Below, one piece after another: positions 48,149-57,837 of a DNA stretch of 64,000 nucleotides (position 1 is its first letter; each line of letters starts with the position of its first letter). The DNA comes from Cellulophaga algicola DSM 14237 (GTDB lineage Bacteria > Bacteroidota > Bacteroidia > Flavobacteriales > Flavobacteriaceae), in assembly GCF_000186265.1 (NCBI RefSeq), contig NC_014934.1, positions 3,224,001 to 3,288,000 on the forward strand, in the 5' to 3' direction. Below the pieces are notes generated by a model. That model made no database searches, was not told the origin of the DNA, and worked only from the letters and a program-made list of their open reading frames with translations. Position numbers and translations under genes: made by a program.

Positions 48149-49213
48149 TTATTCTTTATTGTAGAATTCTTTAAACGTTTTAATGTCTAACCATCCTTCT
48201 TTTCCGTTTTTGGTAATTCGGTAAAACGAATTTGTTTTCTGACTAAACTGATTAAAATCTGGAATTAGGTGCTGAGGGAATATTCCAATCTGATCATCAC
48301 TGTAGAGGTATATTAAGTGGTCTATAGTATTCTGCTCAATTTGATCATATACCTCAGGAGTAACTCTTTCAAGAGTTACACTTCCTTCTTCTTTAGAAAA
48401 GTTGGAGGGTCTAACTGGAGGAAAGAAGATGGTATCTTTAGTACTTTTACTAATAAAATAATCAGGTTTTTCTTTGGCTGACTTTTGATAAATTGCTTTA
48501 TCAAAATCATAATAATAAATTTCACTTTTGCCGTACCGTATAATTTTAATATGATTGGGGAATTTTTTATATTGAGTATTTACACTCACTGAAATATAAT
48601 TACCTCCGTCTAAAAAACTTAAACTATCTATAGCATCTGGTATGCCTTTGAAATGAAGTGTTATTTTTTCTTTTAATAGTCCAAAATTACCTTTAGTAAT
48701 GATGAGAACATATTTTTTTAAATCTTTTAGATACTTTATGGAGTATTCTGTAGAATAGACCGTGCCACATGAAAATAGATCTGGTTCGGGAAAGGCATTA
48801 ATTTTTGAGATGGAATTATCATAATAGTGCGGTCCAGTAGCAGTAAGAACCTCTAATCCGTCTTCTATAAAATAGACCTCTTTTAGTTCTGGTATTTTAA
48901 TTTCTTCAAGCGTACAGGTTTTGTATATAGCAATAGAATCACTAAGAATAGCTTTTATAAAATTTGGAGTATAAAGAATAGTGTCATATTTTTTTTTCAA
49001 AACATTAATTCCTTTGGGATTAGTTAAGATATATTGATGTCCTTCTTTTTCAAGATTATAATATAGTGAACAGTAGGAATCATTATAGTTTTCTTGATTG
49101 GCTGTAAATGATAAGGAATACAGGTCATTTTGAGCATAACCGTTTATACAGCTAATACTATAAAATAGAAACAAAAAAAGTAATTTTAGGAGTGACATTT
49201 TATTTTTTTTCAA
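48149..49213 (-). CDS. Secreted protein of unknown function with a C-terminal WG-repeat-like segment
   Basis: 354 residues with a signal peptide (LLKLLFLFLFYSISCINGYAQ). The body alternates strands with many Tyr, Lys and Ile. Near the end, RITKNGKEGWLDIKTFKEF has the K-N-G-K-x-G-x-x-D pattern of a WG repeat, and GNFGLLKEKITLHF could be a second degenerate copy. Such proteins are common and uncharacterised in Bacteroidota. Probably periplasmic or a surface lipoprotein (a Cys is present in the signal region but not in a clear lipobox). Confidence 0.7.
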   Translation of the reverse strand: MKKNKMSLLKLLFLFLFYSISCINGYAQNDLYSLSFTANQENYNDSYCSLYYNLEKEGHQYILTNPKGINVLKKKYDTILYTPNFIKAILSDSIAIYKTCTLEEIKIPELKEVYFIEDGLEVLTATGPHYYDNSISKINAFPEPDLFSCGTVYSTEYSIKYLKDLKKYVLIITKGNFGLLKEKITLHFKGIPDAIDSLSFLDGGNYISVSVNTQYKKFPNHIKIIRYGKSEIYYYDFDKAIYQKSAKEKPDYFISKSTKDTIFFPPVRPSNFSKEEGSVTLERVTPEVYDQIEQNTIDHLIYLYSDDQIGIFPQHLIPDFNQFSQKTNSFYRITKNGKEGWLDIKTFKEFYNKE

Positions 49214-49433
49214 ATTTCAGCATTTTTGATTTATTCTTATGGCATAAGGTAAAATGTTTATACTTATAAATACCACTAAAGGTTAACTTGTTTATTTCAG
49301 TTTACAATAGTTTACAATTTTTCTATAGCTTTTCTCATTCGTCTGTTTAGTAGATTTCTTTTTTTAAACCTGGTTATTCTAAGTAATTTCCTGATTAGTG
49401 GGGAATCGGATTTATGAATTGAATTATTAGTAG

Positions 49434-49441
49434 TATTTTTG
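49434..49441 (+). promoter_or_regulatory. Possible -7 element of the 49477 gene
   Basis: TATTTTTG fits TAnnTTTG and is 35 bases before the start codon, but no TTG is found at the right distance upstream. Confidence 0.3.
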
Positions 49442-49476
49442 AAATTCAAAAAAAAATCATTTATAATCCTTAGTTT

Positions 49477-49869
49477 ATGCCATACCAAGATATGTTTGTT
49501 CTTTTCTGGGAACAAGTAAAAGAAAGTGTTCAAGAAGGCCGATTTGCTAAGTTAACGATGGCAAAGACTATTGGTAAGCCCGACTTGAAAAATATATTTT
49601 TGAGACCAATCTATTCTGATAAAGGCTTTAAAGTGTTGCTTAAATTTCGTTACAGATCTAGAGAAACAGAGGATCAGGAAGAAGTGCTAACCTTAGAGGA
49701 AGCTTTAGTAGTCTTAAAGCCATACCTTAGAAAGTCTTTTTTATCGGTGCTTTTATTTACTACAACAAAGGATGTTATGTTCAAAATAAACAGGAAAGGT
49801 ATAGGTAGCATGACCGAAACTTCTCCTTCATTTCATCATGTTACCCAAGCTAAGAGTGATCTAGATTAG
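49477..49869 (+). CDS. Unrecognised small cytoplasmic protein
   Basis: 130 residues. It contains an aromatic start (MPYQDMFVLFWEQVKESV), a strand-rich middle (FKVLLKFRYRSRETED) and helical parts (LTLEEALVVLKPYL). No domain recognised. It is the only plus-strand gene in a long minus-strand stretch. The overlapping minus-strand frame (49312-49533) has no supporting features and is not listed. Confidence 0.6.
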   Translation: MPYQDMFVLFWEQVKESVQEGRFAKLTMAKTIGKPDLKNIFLRPIYSDKGFKVLLKFRYRSRETEDQEEVLTLEEALVVLKPYLRKSFLSVLLFTTTKDVMFKINRKGIGSMTETSPSFHHVTQAKSDLD

Positions 49870-49974
49870 GGTTTACAGCATTATCAGTCTCTTAGTTTAT
49901 ATTGTTTTACATGACAAACCTATCTTAACAGGTAATTAGGAGGGTATAGTTGTAGTGGTCAGCTATAGTAGTGG

Positions 49975-50787
49975 TTATTCTTTTTTATTTTGAAGGAACG
50001 GATTGTACATCATGATGGCATGGTTTTCTACAATCATTGATTCTGTTTCTGCTTCACCCGTATTTATAATTTTAAATATTTGGTTGTGCCTAGAGTAGCC
50101 TCCCCAATATTGTTGTTTAATTTGATGATTGCGTTCTTCAATTTTATAAGATTCCTTTATTTCATTATTAGAAAATAATTCTCCGTTTAAATGTGTTTTG
50201 TCTAACCATAGTTTAATTATGAAACTATGCTCTGTTTCATTTTTCACCTGCAAGTCAATATAATTATAGGAGAGTGTTGCTCCCGCACCAAAAGGTACTT
50301 TTCTATTCACATCAGGGAAAACATCAAACCCATGCCTGTAGCGTTCTGTAATGGTCAGTGGACTATGAGCAAAAACCCAAAATAGGAGATTACCTAACTG
50401 ACAGAGTCCGCCACCAATATCACGATCTATGGCCCCGCTTTTTAAAACCAAACCTTCTAAATATCCTTTTCTCTTGGTGGGGCGACCAACAAGTTTCCAG
50501 AGTGAGAAATATTCATTGGGTTTTATCTCTATCTCATGCAAATGTTTTATAGCAATACTAAGGTTTGTTCTTTTATTTTCTTGAAGATACATATCCACAT
50601 CTTTAAGCGGTCTTAGCACAAGAGATCTGTGTTTAAATACAGAATGGGTAAAACTTGTATTGCTGGTTGTGTTCGCATATTTACGGTCAGTAAAAACCCA
50701 ATGATACCTTCGTTTAAGAATAAAATATTCTTTGCCCAAAAGTTGTCTTAATTGCCCACGTTGTTTAGGTTTTTCAATTTCGTTCAA
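49975..50787 (-). CDS. VanW family protein
   Basis: 270 residues. The VanW core is visible: NEYFSLWKLVGRPTKRKGY, then DIGGGLCQLGNLLFWVFAH and RYRHGFDVFPDVNRKVPFGA. VanW was first named in vancomycin-resistance clusters, but the family is broad and its activity is not established; a cell-wall or surface role is usually assumed. No signal peptide or membrane helix is evident, and no van genes are nearby, so antibiotic resistance should not be inferred. Confidence 0.88.
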   Translation of the reverse strand: MNEIEKPKQRGQLRQLLGKEYFILKRRYHWVFTDRKYANTTSNTSFTHSVFKHRSLVLRPLKDVDMYLQENKRTNLSIAIKHLHEIEIKPNEYFSLWKLVGRPTKRKGYLEGLVLKSGAIDRDIGGGLCQLGNLLFWVFAHSPLTITERYRHGFDVFPDVNRKVPFGAGATLSYNYIDLQVKNETEHSFIIKLWLDKTHLNGELFSNNEIKESYKIEERNHQIKQQYWGGYSRHNQIFKIINTGEAETESMIVENHAIMMYNPFLQNKKE

Positions 50788-50863
50788 GAGTATGTGTTTT
50801 TAAGTTTTTAGCTCAATCTAAATATGTAAAGGTCTTATAAAGATACGATTTATACGTTTTTGG

Positions 50864-51277
50864 CTAGCTCCATTTTTGTAACGTATTTTTTATTTGCATT
50901 CGTTCCATAGAGAATGTTTTTGATTTTTGGTCCAATAGGGTAATCATCTGGATGTTTTTTATAATTAATTCTGATGCATCTAAGTTTAAATTCCCATGAT
51001 GCTCTCTACTTTTTTTAATAAGTTTAAACACTAATTCTATTACCTTTTCAAGGTGATCTTCATTCATGTTTTGAATTAGGGTAGTGAAATCATCAGGCGC
51101 TATTTCTGAAATTTCTGATATAGAAATATTAAATTCATTTTTTAATGTTAGCTTAATATGGTCCAATGCGCTTTCTTCATTTCCAGTTTCAAAATCATTA
51201 ACCTTACGGATAAGATTTTTAAGAACTTCTGTTAATCGTTGTACTTCACGTAAGATAAAATCCTTTTCTTCAATCAA
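50864..51277 (-). CDS. Unrecognised helical protein
   Basis: 137 residues, strongly helical and charged (FILREVQRLTEVLKNLIRKV, HLEKVIELVFKLIKKSREH, LELIIKNIQ-like), with coiled-coil potential at residues ~1-30. It resembles small DUF6483-like or tetratricopeptide-like cytoplasmic proteins, but I cannot assign it. It stands alone between VanW and a GDSL hydrolase on the same strand. Confidence 0.6.
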   Translation of the reverse strand: MIEEKDFILREVQRLTEVLKNLIRKVNDFETGNEESALDHIKLTLKNEFNISISEISEIAPDDFTTLIQNMNEDHLEKVIELVFKLIKKSREHHGNLNLDASELIIKNIQMITLLDQKSKTFSMERMQIKNTLQKWS

Positions 51278-51436
51278 AATTTTTAGGTTTTAAATGGTAC
51301 TATTTTTTTAGAACAACTGAATTATAGAACTTTCAGTAGTCTCGAAAAATAAAAGTAATCGTTATTTCTTTATGAGCTTGTAGTTTTCTTTGAAAATTAA
51401 AAACGTCAATAATTAGTTGAAATGATTTATACCATT

Positions 51437-52222
51437 TTATCGCTGTAGTGCAATTTTAATATCTGGAGATTCAAGTATAAAATTAGAAATATCTTTTGCC
51501 CAAATTTGATATGTAGTTTTTGAGGGATGCACCCCATCACTAAAAAAATTAGAAGAATGTATGTTAAGGTTATAGCGGTTGATGAGATCTACAGAGCTTA
51601 CTGGACGGGTATAATAGTACACATTATCAAAATTTTTAACCACTTTTTCTAATTCGTTACCTAGAATTGTAACTAGATTACCAATAATAAACTTTATTAA
51701 AGCTGTAAATGCAGGAAATTCTTTAATAGGGGGCATATTGGTAAAAACCACAGGAACTCCTTTAAATTTTAGTTGGATACTTTTTATAAGAGTACGTATA
51801 TCTCTATTCCATTTTTTAGGAGAGTTTAATTCAAAGGCATCATTGCCGCCGAGTCCTATCACAATAATATCAATAGATTTTTCCGTAATAGTGCCTATAA
51901 TTTTATCACACACTTGTTTGGCAGTGTAACCACTTTTGGCATAAACTTTCCATTCAATATTGGTCTGTAATGCTATAGCTAATTCATTAGCTAAATTACC
52001 TGTAAAACCTTCTTGATGTGTAGCGACACCTACACCAGCAATAGTACTTTCTCCTATGGTTAGCATGCGGAGAACTTTTTTAGAGGCAATAGAAGTTATC
52101 CCTTTAGGTCCTCTTGCTTCCGGTAATCTAGGAACATTTTTTTTTATTTTTTTTCCTTGAAAATAGAGTAGGGGTAAAAGAGGAATGGTGATGATGGCTC
52201 CTAGAATATAATTTAGGTTCAT
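51437..52222 (-). CDS. SGNH/GDSL hydrolase, membrane-anchored
   Basis: 261 residues. An N-terminal hydrophobic helix (YILGAIITIPLLPLLYF) anchors the protein. Block I is LTIGESTIAGVG (S59, with GES instead of GDS), block III IVIGLGGNDAF gives the oxyanion Gly and Asn, and block V FFSDGVHPS gives the catalytic D and H. It should hydrolyse an ester or acyl bond in lipids or acetylated polysaccharide. Substrate unknown. Confidence 0.9.
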   Translation of the reverse strand: MNLNYILGAIITIPLLPLLYFQGKKIKKNVPRLPEARGPKGITSIASKKVLRMLTIGESTIAGVGVATHQEGFTGNLANELAIALQTNIEWKVYAKSGYTAKQVCDKIIGTITEKSIDIIVIGLGGNDAFELNSPKKWNRDIRTLIKSIQLKFKGVPVVFTNMPPIKEFPAFTALIKFIIGNLVTILGNELEKVVKNFDNVYYYTRPVSSVDLINRYNLNIHSSNFFSDGVHPSKTTYQIWAKDISNFILESPDIKIALQR

Positions 52223-52335
52223 TTTTTTAAGTATAGGGTCAATATAACAATATGAGTTGTAAAATGGGTACTAGCTTCTTTTTTTAGGTCGTGTGTATTT
52301 CTTTTTTATCTCCCAATCAACGCCAATGTTCTTCT

Positions 52336-52917
52336 CTATTGTTGTAGACCAAATAGCAATGTTGATAAGAGTCCCAATACCAGCCCTCCAAAAATTAAAC
52401 CAGCAGAAATTATAATTAAAAGAATTAAGAGTATGGTTATGTAAAAGGGTTGACTTTTTTTAAGTTGAATAAAAAATGAATTTTCGGGAGTACTATTCGG
52501 GAGTACCTGTGATATAAACCCTTCAATTTTTGAGCTACTAGAACCCTCAAGTATTCGTATTTCATAATCGCCCTCTTTTACCGTAAAATAAAATAATTTT
52601 ATCTGTCCTTGCTTATAGCTGTTTAACTGTGTCCGAAAAAGGGGTGTATTAAGCGTTACGTTCATTTTAGTAGCGGTATTTATGATACGTGGCTCAAACT
52701 TGGTTACAGGCGTTTTTTTAAGTAATGGCCCTTTAAGCCAGATCGCATATATCCCAGCTTCTTTTATATGAAAATGGTGACTGGTATATTGGTATGGAAA
52801 TTCTAAAACTGAGTGTTGATTAAATTTTTTTCTCAATTTTTTGATGGCGAAAACTAATAAAATGATACCTAAAGGAATGCAAGAGAAGAATAGTATTTTA
52901 ACAAGTATTGTGATCAT
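52336..52917 (-). CDS. Unrecognised protein with N- and C-terminal membrane helices
   Basis: 193 residues. Helix at ~3-25 (ILVKILFFSCIPLGIILLVF), an extracytoplasmic beta-rich middle (HHFHIKEAGIYAIWLKGPLL, LFYFTVKEGDYEIRILEG), then a second helix at ~160-187 (ITILLILLIIISAGLIFGGL). The middle may be a small jelly-roll domain. No family assigned. Confidence 0.65.
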   Translation of the reverse strand: MITILVKILFFSCIPLGIILLVFAIKKLRKKFNQHSVLEFPYQYTSHHFHIKEAGIYAIWLKGPLLKKTPVTKFEPRIINTATKMNVTLNTPLFRTQLNSYKQGQIKLFYFTVKEGDYEIRILEGSSSSKIEGFISQVLPNSTPENSFFIQLKKSQPFYITILLILLIIISAGLIFGGLVLGLLSTLLFGLQQ

Positions 52918-53156
52918 TAATAAGGAGTTAATTTAGTGTAGGTTGTATCATTTTATAAATGATAGCAACAGACTTATTTCTGTCTATTTCAATGGGTAAG
53001 TTTTAGAAGCGTTAAGATAGTCTATAGTAGAAATTGTTGCAATAGCTAACTCATTTACATTTGTGAGTACTATATCTTGATTTTACCATCTTTTCCATGC
53101 TCTTCTGCAGCTCTTTTATATTATCTACAAACGATAGCTAAGAATATAGTTATTAT

Positions 53157-53792
53157 TTAATGCTTACTGTTTTTGCCATACACTTCTGCCCAATAGCCAG
53201 TGTTCTCTTTTATTTTAGCTTTTAAAATTTCTCGTACTTCTTGTTCTAGTTGTTGCTTTTCTGCTCCTAATACAAAATGACTTTGGTACATTTTTTCAGC
53301 TTTAGCTATATAATCGTTCTTTAAGTTAAGTTCATGCTCCGATTTTGGATTTGTATTTAAAAACGTCATCCCTTGGTGTACCGTCCAATCATCTACATAC
53401 GTTTCTATGTATAATTCAGTCGTTCTTAGCACTAATTCACCATTTGTATCAAACCTATACTGCTCTTTTCTAAAACCATACGGATACTTATTTTTTTGCA
53501 TTCGGTCTGCACTTGCCCAATAGGAATAGAAAATGATGCTGTTTTCAATTATTTTATAGGTGCCTAGTTCAATATTCTCACTGCTACAATCCCCATCAAA
53601 ATCTGAAAGAATAAGTGAAGCTAATTCTTTATCGCCTGTAAAAAGAGTTAAAGTTTCTGTTTGTGTATCCTCATTAGTGCTTGTGGTCCTAAATTCTACT
53701 ACCTTTCCTTGAATGTTTATCCTCTCTACTTGTGAAATAGATAGCTTAGGTAGCAAGAGTATTAAAAGTATTAAAATTTTTAGATAGGTCAT
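53157..53792 (-). CDS. Unrecognised exported protein
   Basis: 211 residues with a signal peptide (LKILILLILLLPKLSISQ). The mature part starts with strands (VERINIQGKVVEFRTTS, TETLTLFTGDKELASLIL) and ends in a helical, charged tail (QLEQEVREILKAKIKE). Periplasmic or surface. No family recognised. Confidence 0.65.
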   Translation of the reverse strand: MTYLKILILLILLLPKLSISQVERINIQGKVVEFRTTSTNEDTQTETLTLFTGDKELASLILSDFDGDCSSENIELGTYKIIENSIIFYSYWASADRMQKNKYPYGFRKEQYRFDTNGELVLRTTELYIETYVDDWTVHQGMTFLNTNPKSEHELNLKNDYIAKAEKMYQSHFVLGAEKQQLEQEVREILKAKIKENTGYWAEVYGKNSKH

Positions 53793-53879
53793 TTTAGTTT
53801 TCTATTTTTTTTGTTTCAGTTGTGTAGAAGTGAAACTATCTCTTTAAAGTTTCGCAAGCCTCTTTTTAAATTTAGGGTT

Positions 53880-54230
53880 TTAAAATACCCTATTCATAAA
53901 ATTAATATACCCGTTACAAAAATCATCACAGCAACCTCCCATTTGGCAATTTATGTATAAGATAGGGAGTATAAATAGGGATAGAAAAGAGAGGTCTATG
54001 AAAGCAACTTTATAGTGTTTTTTATGAAGTCTCTTAATTAAATCTATACTAAAACCAATCACTAAAACTGTAAGGATAAAAAATAACATAATGGCAATGC
54101 CTAAACCTACATCTGTAGGGTGTTCTTTACGGCTATTTGCTTCGGACTCCATTAGAAAATAAGCGTAGAGTGTCACCAATGGTAAAGCAATGATGACTAT
54201 CCTTACTATTATTTTTTTTAACATTTCCAT
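53880..54230 (-). CDS. Small membrane protein with a Cys-rich end
   Basis: 116 residues, three hydrophobic helices (IIVRIVIIALPLVTLYAYFL, GLGIAIMLFFILTVLVIGFS, FIDLSFLSLFILPILYIN). The C terminus CQMGGCCDDFC has four Cys in eleven residues, which may bind metal or form disulfides. It lies 56 bases upstream of, and on the same strand as, the leucine-rich-repeat gene's far end. Function unknown. Confidence 0.6.
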   Translation of the reverse strand: MEMLKKIIVRIVIIALPLVTLYAYFLMESEANSRKEHPTDVGLGIAIMLFFILTVLVIGFSIDLIKRLHKKHYKVAFIDLSFLSLFILPILYINCQMGGCCDDFCNGYINFMNRVF

Positions 54231-54286
54231 TTTATTTAAAAGTACATAAATTGTTTAATGTTTAGAAACGAGTCTAACCACTATAG

Positions 54287-56107
54287 TTATTCTAACGCAA
54301 TAGATGTTAATATTATTTTCATATCGGCTTTTGAACTTTTATAGGGACCATCAAAGAAAGTATGTGTATTGCCTCTAAACGTAATGTCATAAGAACCATC
54401 ATCATGTATTTTAATGGTTTCTGCAGCAACAGCTATATCCTCTTTAAGTTGTTTTTTATCTTCATGTACTGCGTATTCTTTTATAAGCTTGTCATAATCG
54501 CCATACCCAGAACTATTGATAGTATTTGCCAGTAAATAGAGGAATGCTATATTTTTAGTATTCAATGAAGAATAGCTTTTAGCAAGGTCTGTCCTAATCC
54601 TTAAGCGGTCTTTGTTCACTGTAGTACCACTAAAGGAATGATAAGGATAATCAACCAAAGCTAAATTTAAATATTCAATAGCTTTTGGGTAGTTTTTAGC
54701 AGAAAGATATGAGTCTGCCAAAGCATGGGCAGCAAGGTGACTTATGTTTTTAAAGTTGATGATTTCTGTGTTTGAAAGAGAATGTATGGTTTTAAAATTA
54801 TCAGGAATCTCTGAAAGATGCATAAGATAATTTAAGGGTGTAATATATTCAGACACGTTATATCTATCAATATTTACTTCTAAACTGATGACTATTTCTT
54901 TGTACTTTATATTTGAAGAAAAGGGCGCTAATTGGCTTAATTCATACGCATGCATACGAAGGGCATCTGTTACTACATTATGGTATAAACGAAACTTCTC
55001 TTCCTTCTTTAATTTCTCTAAGCGAATTCTTTCTAGTTCAGTATACTCTTGTTTTTCTTCTAGGCTACGTTCTGCTGCTTTTTTCTCTCTCTTGGCTTTT
55101 AATCGCTCTCGGTCTTTTATCATTAATTCGGCTCTGGAAGGATAATACACTTGAGGGTCTTTTTCAACATCATAACATCCCATCGCAATAACAGCTTCTG
55201 GAAGTTCTGTAATATCGTTTTCTTTCAGGTATAAGGCGCTAAGCTTTAAATTACCCAAAGAGGCAGGTATACTCGTAAGTTTATTGGTGTTTAAATTTAA
55301 ACGTTTCAGTTTTGTCAAGTTACCAATATCGGCTGGCAAGCTAGAAATTAAATTTTTTTCTAAGCTCAATGATTCAAGGTTTTTAAGTGCTGTTATCGTA
55401 GCAGGAATACTTTTTAAATGATTATACCCAGCGCTTAAATCTTTTAAATTAGATAATTTTCCTATGGAATGTGGCAATGAAGAAAGCTCCGTTTTATTAA
55501 GCCAAAGTGTTTCTAATGAAGCTAAATTGCCTACTTTTTCTGGCAATTCTTTTAACGGATTAAATTGTAATTGTAAGACCGTTAAGCTCTGTAGCTTTGA
55601 GATATCCTTAGAGATTTGTGTAATTGTATTACTTGTTAGGTCTAACTCTTTTAAGTTTAGAAGATTATAAAATGATTTAGGAAGTACGCTTAACCGGTTG
55701 TCTCTTAAAGTTAATTTTTCAAGTTTAGCTAACTTATCAATTTTCTTAGGGAGCGTTGAAATCTGGTTTTTATCTAATCTTAGGTCCTTTAACTCTTTTA
55801 AATTTAAAATAAATTCTGGTAGTTGGGTGAGTTTATTTTTATTGGCAACTAGTTTTTCCAAATGTTTTAAATTACCTATTTCTTCTGGTAGTTGGGTTAA
55901 CAGATTATTGCTTATATCTAGCGTTTTAAGATGTATTAACGCTCCAATACTGCTAGGTATTTCCGTTAAGTTTTTAGAAGATAAATCTAAATACTCAATA
56001 CGTTCCGGAGTTTGTAGCGCCTCTTCTAATGAATAACTGTTTTTTTGTGCTGTTGCACTATGCGAGAAAATGAATAGAAACGTCATGAAACCAAGTATTT
56101 TAGTCAT
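54287..56107 (-). CDS. Secreted leucine-rich-repeat protein with coiled coil and TPR-like C terminus
   Basis: 606 residues with a signal peptide (ending SATAQ). About a dozen 23-residue leucine-rich repeats (L..L.LS.N.L...P..I..L..L) occupy residues ~35-320. They are followed by a Lys/Glu-rich helical stretch (~330-370, RLKAKREKKAAERSLEEKQE) and a helical region with a TPR-like pair (HALADSYLSAKNYPKAIEYL). The end is beta-like (IKIHDDGSYDITFRGN). LRRs suggest protein or glycan binding, on the surface or in the periplasm. Similar to intracellular bacterial LRR proteins but exported. Confidence 0.8.
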   Translation of the reverse strand: MTKILGFMTFLFIFSHSATAQKNSYSLEEALQTPERIEYLDLSSKNLTEIPSSIGALIHLKTLDISNNLLTQLPEEIGNLKHLEKLVANKNKLTQLPEFILNLKELKDLRLDKNQISTLPKKIDKLAKLEKLTLRDNRLSVLPKSFYNLLNLKELDLTSNTITQISKDISKLQSLTVLQLQFNPLKELPEKVGNLASLETLWLNKTELSSLPHSIGKLSNLKDLSAGYNHLKSIPATITALKNLESLSLEKNLISSLPADIGNLTKLKRLNLNTNKLTSIPASLGNLKLSALYLKENDITELPEAVIAMGCYDVEKDPQVYYPSRAELMIKDRERLKAKREKKAAERSLEEKQEYTELERIRLEKLKKEEKFRLYHNVVTDALRMHAYELSQLAPFSSNIKYKEIVISLEVNIDRYNVSEYITPLNYLMHLSEIPDNFKTIHSLSNTEIINFKNISHLAAHALADSYLSAKNYPKAIEYLNLALVDYPYHSFSGTTVNKDRLRIRTDLAKSYSSLNTKNIAFLYLLANTINSSGYGDYDKLIKEYAVHEDKKQLKEDIAVAAETIKIHDDGSYDITFRGNTHTFFDGPYKSSKADMKIILTSIALE

Positions 56108-56189
56108 GTATTGTTTTTATGCTTAGCCTATGAATTATAGCTATTTAGTAAATATAGAAAAAGATAGAAAAAAAGGCAGGTATCTACTT

Positions 56190-56837
56190 TTAATATTGCT
56201 GCATTTTATTCAATTTGTCTTTTCTCATGGCACGTCTGTCATAACTTTGTATATACAAATTGCTTATTTCGGGATATTGTTTGGCAACAATAAGTGCTAT
56301 TGTAGCTTCTTTACATTCTCCTAAACTTCCACAGGGGAGACTGTCTTTATGAATTCTGGTTCTAAAAGAAAATTCATTACGTTTAAACGTGTACTTAATA
56401 TATAAGTCGGCGTAGCTATCAGATACGGGAAATACCTTAGTTACTTTAGCACTTATAGTGTCTGCATACGCTAAAAGTTCAGATTCATGTTTTGGGAAAC
56501 CATCAATTATTATTTTTGAATTAGAAGGATCTTTTCGGTCATAGGCTACGTTGTAAAAACCATTAATTATAGGATTTGCAGTTCTAACATAATCGGGCCA
56601 TCCAGCGTCATCCGGATCACTAGCCTCATATAGTATGCCGTTAACATAAAATCGATAGTCAAAAGAGCCACCTTCACCGTAAGATACTTCAGTAAGCTTT
56701 CCTCGCGTAATGCTTTTGTTTTCTAGGAGCGAAGCCTCACCTTTATACGTGCTATACAATCCAAAGAAAATAAAAAGCACTAAAGCAGGGAAGACAATGT
56801 CACGGAATTCAATATTTTTAAGGGTAATACTATTCAC
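56190..56837 (-). CDS. Unrecognised membrane-anchored protein
   Basis: 215 residues with one helix near the start (IVFPALVLFIFFGLYSTYKG), then a beta-rich domain (GGSFDYRFYVNGILYEASD). Two Cys are spaced CGSLGEC near residue ~170. No family recognised. The domain has a faint look of DUF3592-type proteins (SYGEGGSFDYRFYV), seen again in the gene at 58997, but the match is weak. Confidence 0.6.
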   Translation of the reverse strand: MNSITLKNIEFRDIVFPALVLFIFFGLYSTYKGEASLLENKSITRGKLTEVSYGEGGSFDYRFYVNGILYEASDPDDAGWPDYVRTANPIINGFYNVAYDRKDPSNSKIIIDGFPKHESELLAYADTISAKVTKVFPVSDSYADLYIKYTFKRNEFSFRTRIHKDSLPCGSLGECKEATIALIVAKQYPEISNLYIQSYDRRAMRKDKLNKMQQY

Positions 56838-57005
56838 TCATTACTATTTAATAAGAAACTATGCAAAAGAGGGGGCGTTACTGAAAATGAATATAGAACA
56901 CAACTCAATATTTTCTATAAGATCCTATTTAGATTAACTACTAATTTAACTCTTTAGGTACCAATTACGCCATAAAAACCAAGCTAGGCATATTTTGTAA
57001 TAAAG

Positions 57006-57413
57006 TTACTTTTTTAGCAATAAATCTAGCTTTCTTTGTAAGACAGTAATATCTTCATCTGCAATGATTTCTTTTAAGAGCTTAAGCGACTTTAATTTGC
57101 CCGCTTCTTTATAATGGATAATTATTTTTCGTTTCTCAATATTGTAACCTTCTAAATCTTTATATAAAACCATTTTTTTATTAATAAAGCCAGCCTGAAA
57201 AACTAAGTGTTTTTCATAAAATTTAAATGCTTTTATATTCATATTTAAAAAACCAATAACAATAAAAAGTATCCCAAAAATTAATGGCATTAGAACCAAC
57301 GTTTTTGTCATAGCAGAAATAATTAATGTTCCCACAAGGAAAATTCCTCCTAACATAAAGGATTTGTTTTTTGCTTTAGAGCTTAATTCTATTTCTTCAG
57401 TTATTTTATCCAT
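57006..57413 (-). CDS. Small two-helix membrane protein, possible PH-like domain
   Basis: 135 residues. Two hydrophobic helices (KSFMLGGIFLVGTLIISAMT, LVLMPLIFGILFIVIGFLN) are followed by a strand-rich C-terminal half (VLYKDLEGYNIEKRKIIIHY) that could be a bacterial PH-like domain. The start overlaps the end of the preceding gene (57406-57413), so the two are coupled. Confidence 0.65.
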   Translation of the reverse strand: MDKITEEIELSSKAKNKSFMLGGIFLVGTLIISAMTKTLVLMPLIFGILFIVIGFLNMNIKAFKFYEKHLVFQAGFINKKMVLYKDLEGYNIEKRKIIIHYKEAGKLKSLKLLKEIIADEDITVLQRKLDLLLKK

Positions 57414-57699
57414 AGTTTTCTTTATTAAATTTAATTTCTTCTAAATCGTTGACTGTTTTTTTGACGCCCATTATTCCTACCATTCCTAACGGTATAAATA
57501 AGACGCTTCCAATATAAAAAATGATACTTCCTACTTTGGTTTTGTTTAAAATCATTAAAACAATACCCGCAATACAAAAGAGATAGGCTATAAGTGTTGG
57601 TATAAAAAGCATACTATAGTGCTCTGAAAACCCTGTGTAGGCTAAAATTAAAGCATTGAGTGCTAGTCCTAAATAAGCTAATGCATTTATTTTATACAT
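57406..57699 (-). CDS. Small polytopic membrane protein
   Basis: 97 residues, about three helices (LAYLGLALNALILAYTGF, YSMLFIPTLIAYLFCIAGIV, SIIFYIGSVLFIPLGMVGI) and an acidic tail. It overlaps the next gene by eight bases, indicating translational coupling with the PH-like membrane protein. No family recognised. Confidence 0.65.
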   Translation of the reverse strand: MYKINALAYLGLALNALILAYTGFSEHYSMLFIPTLIAYLFCIAGIVLMILNKTKVGSIIFYIGSVLFIPLGMVGIMGVKKTVNDLEEIKFNKENYG

Positions 57700-57837
57700 A
57701 TTAATTTTTTTGTACGTATGTTTTACTTTTCATCGGTCTAGACATAAATTCTTTGTTCGATAAAAAGTATATTGAGAAAATAGAACGTATTGCGGTAGGG
57801 TTTAGTGTTTAATAATGGTTTATAAACACAATATTTT

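Noticed and set aside
49312-49533. 73-codon minus-strand frame overlapping the start of the 49477 gene
   Set aside because: Very basic, low-information sequence in conflict with a better plus-strand gene.
49975-50787. VanW gene as a vancomycin-resistance marker
   Set aside because: No other van genes are present, and the family is common in bacteria without such resistance.
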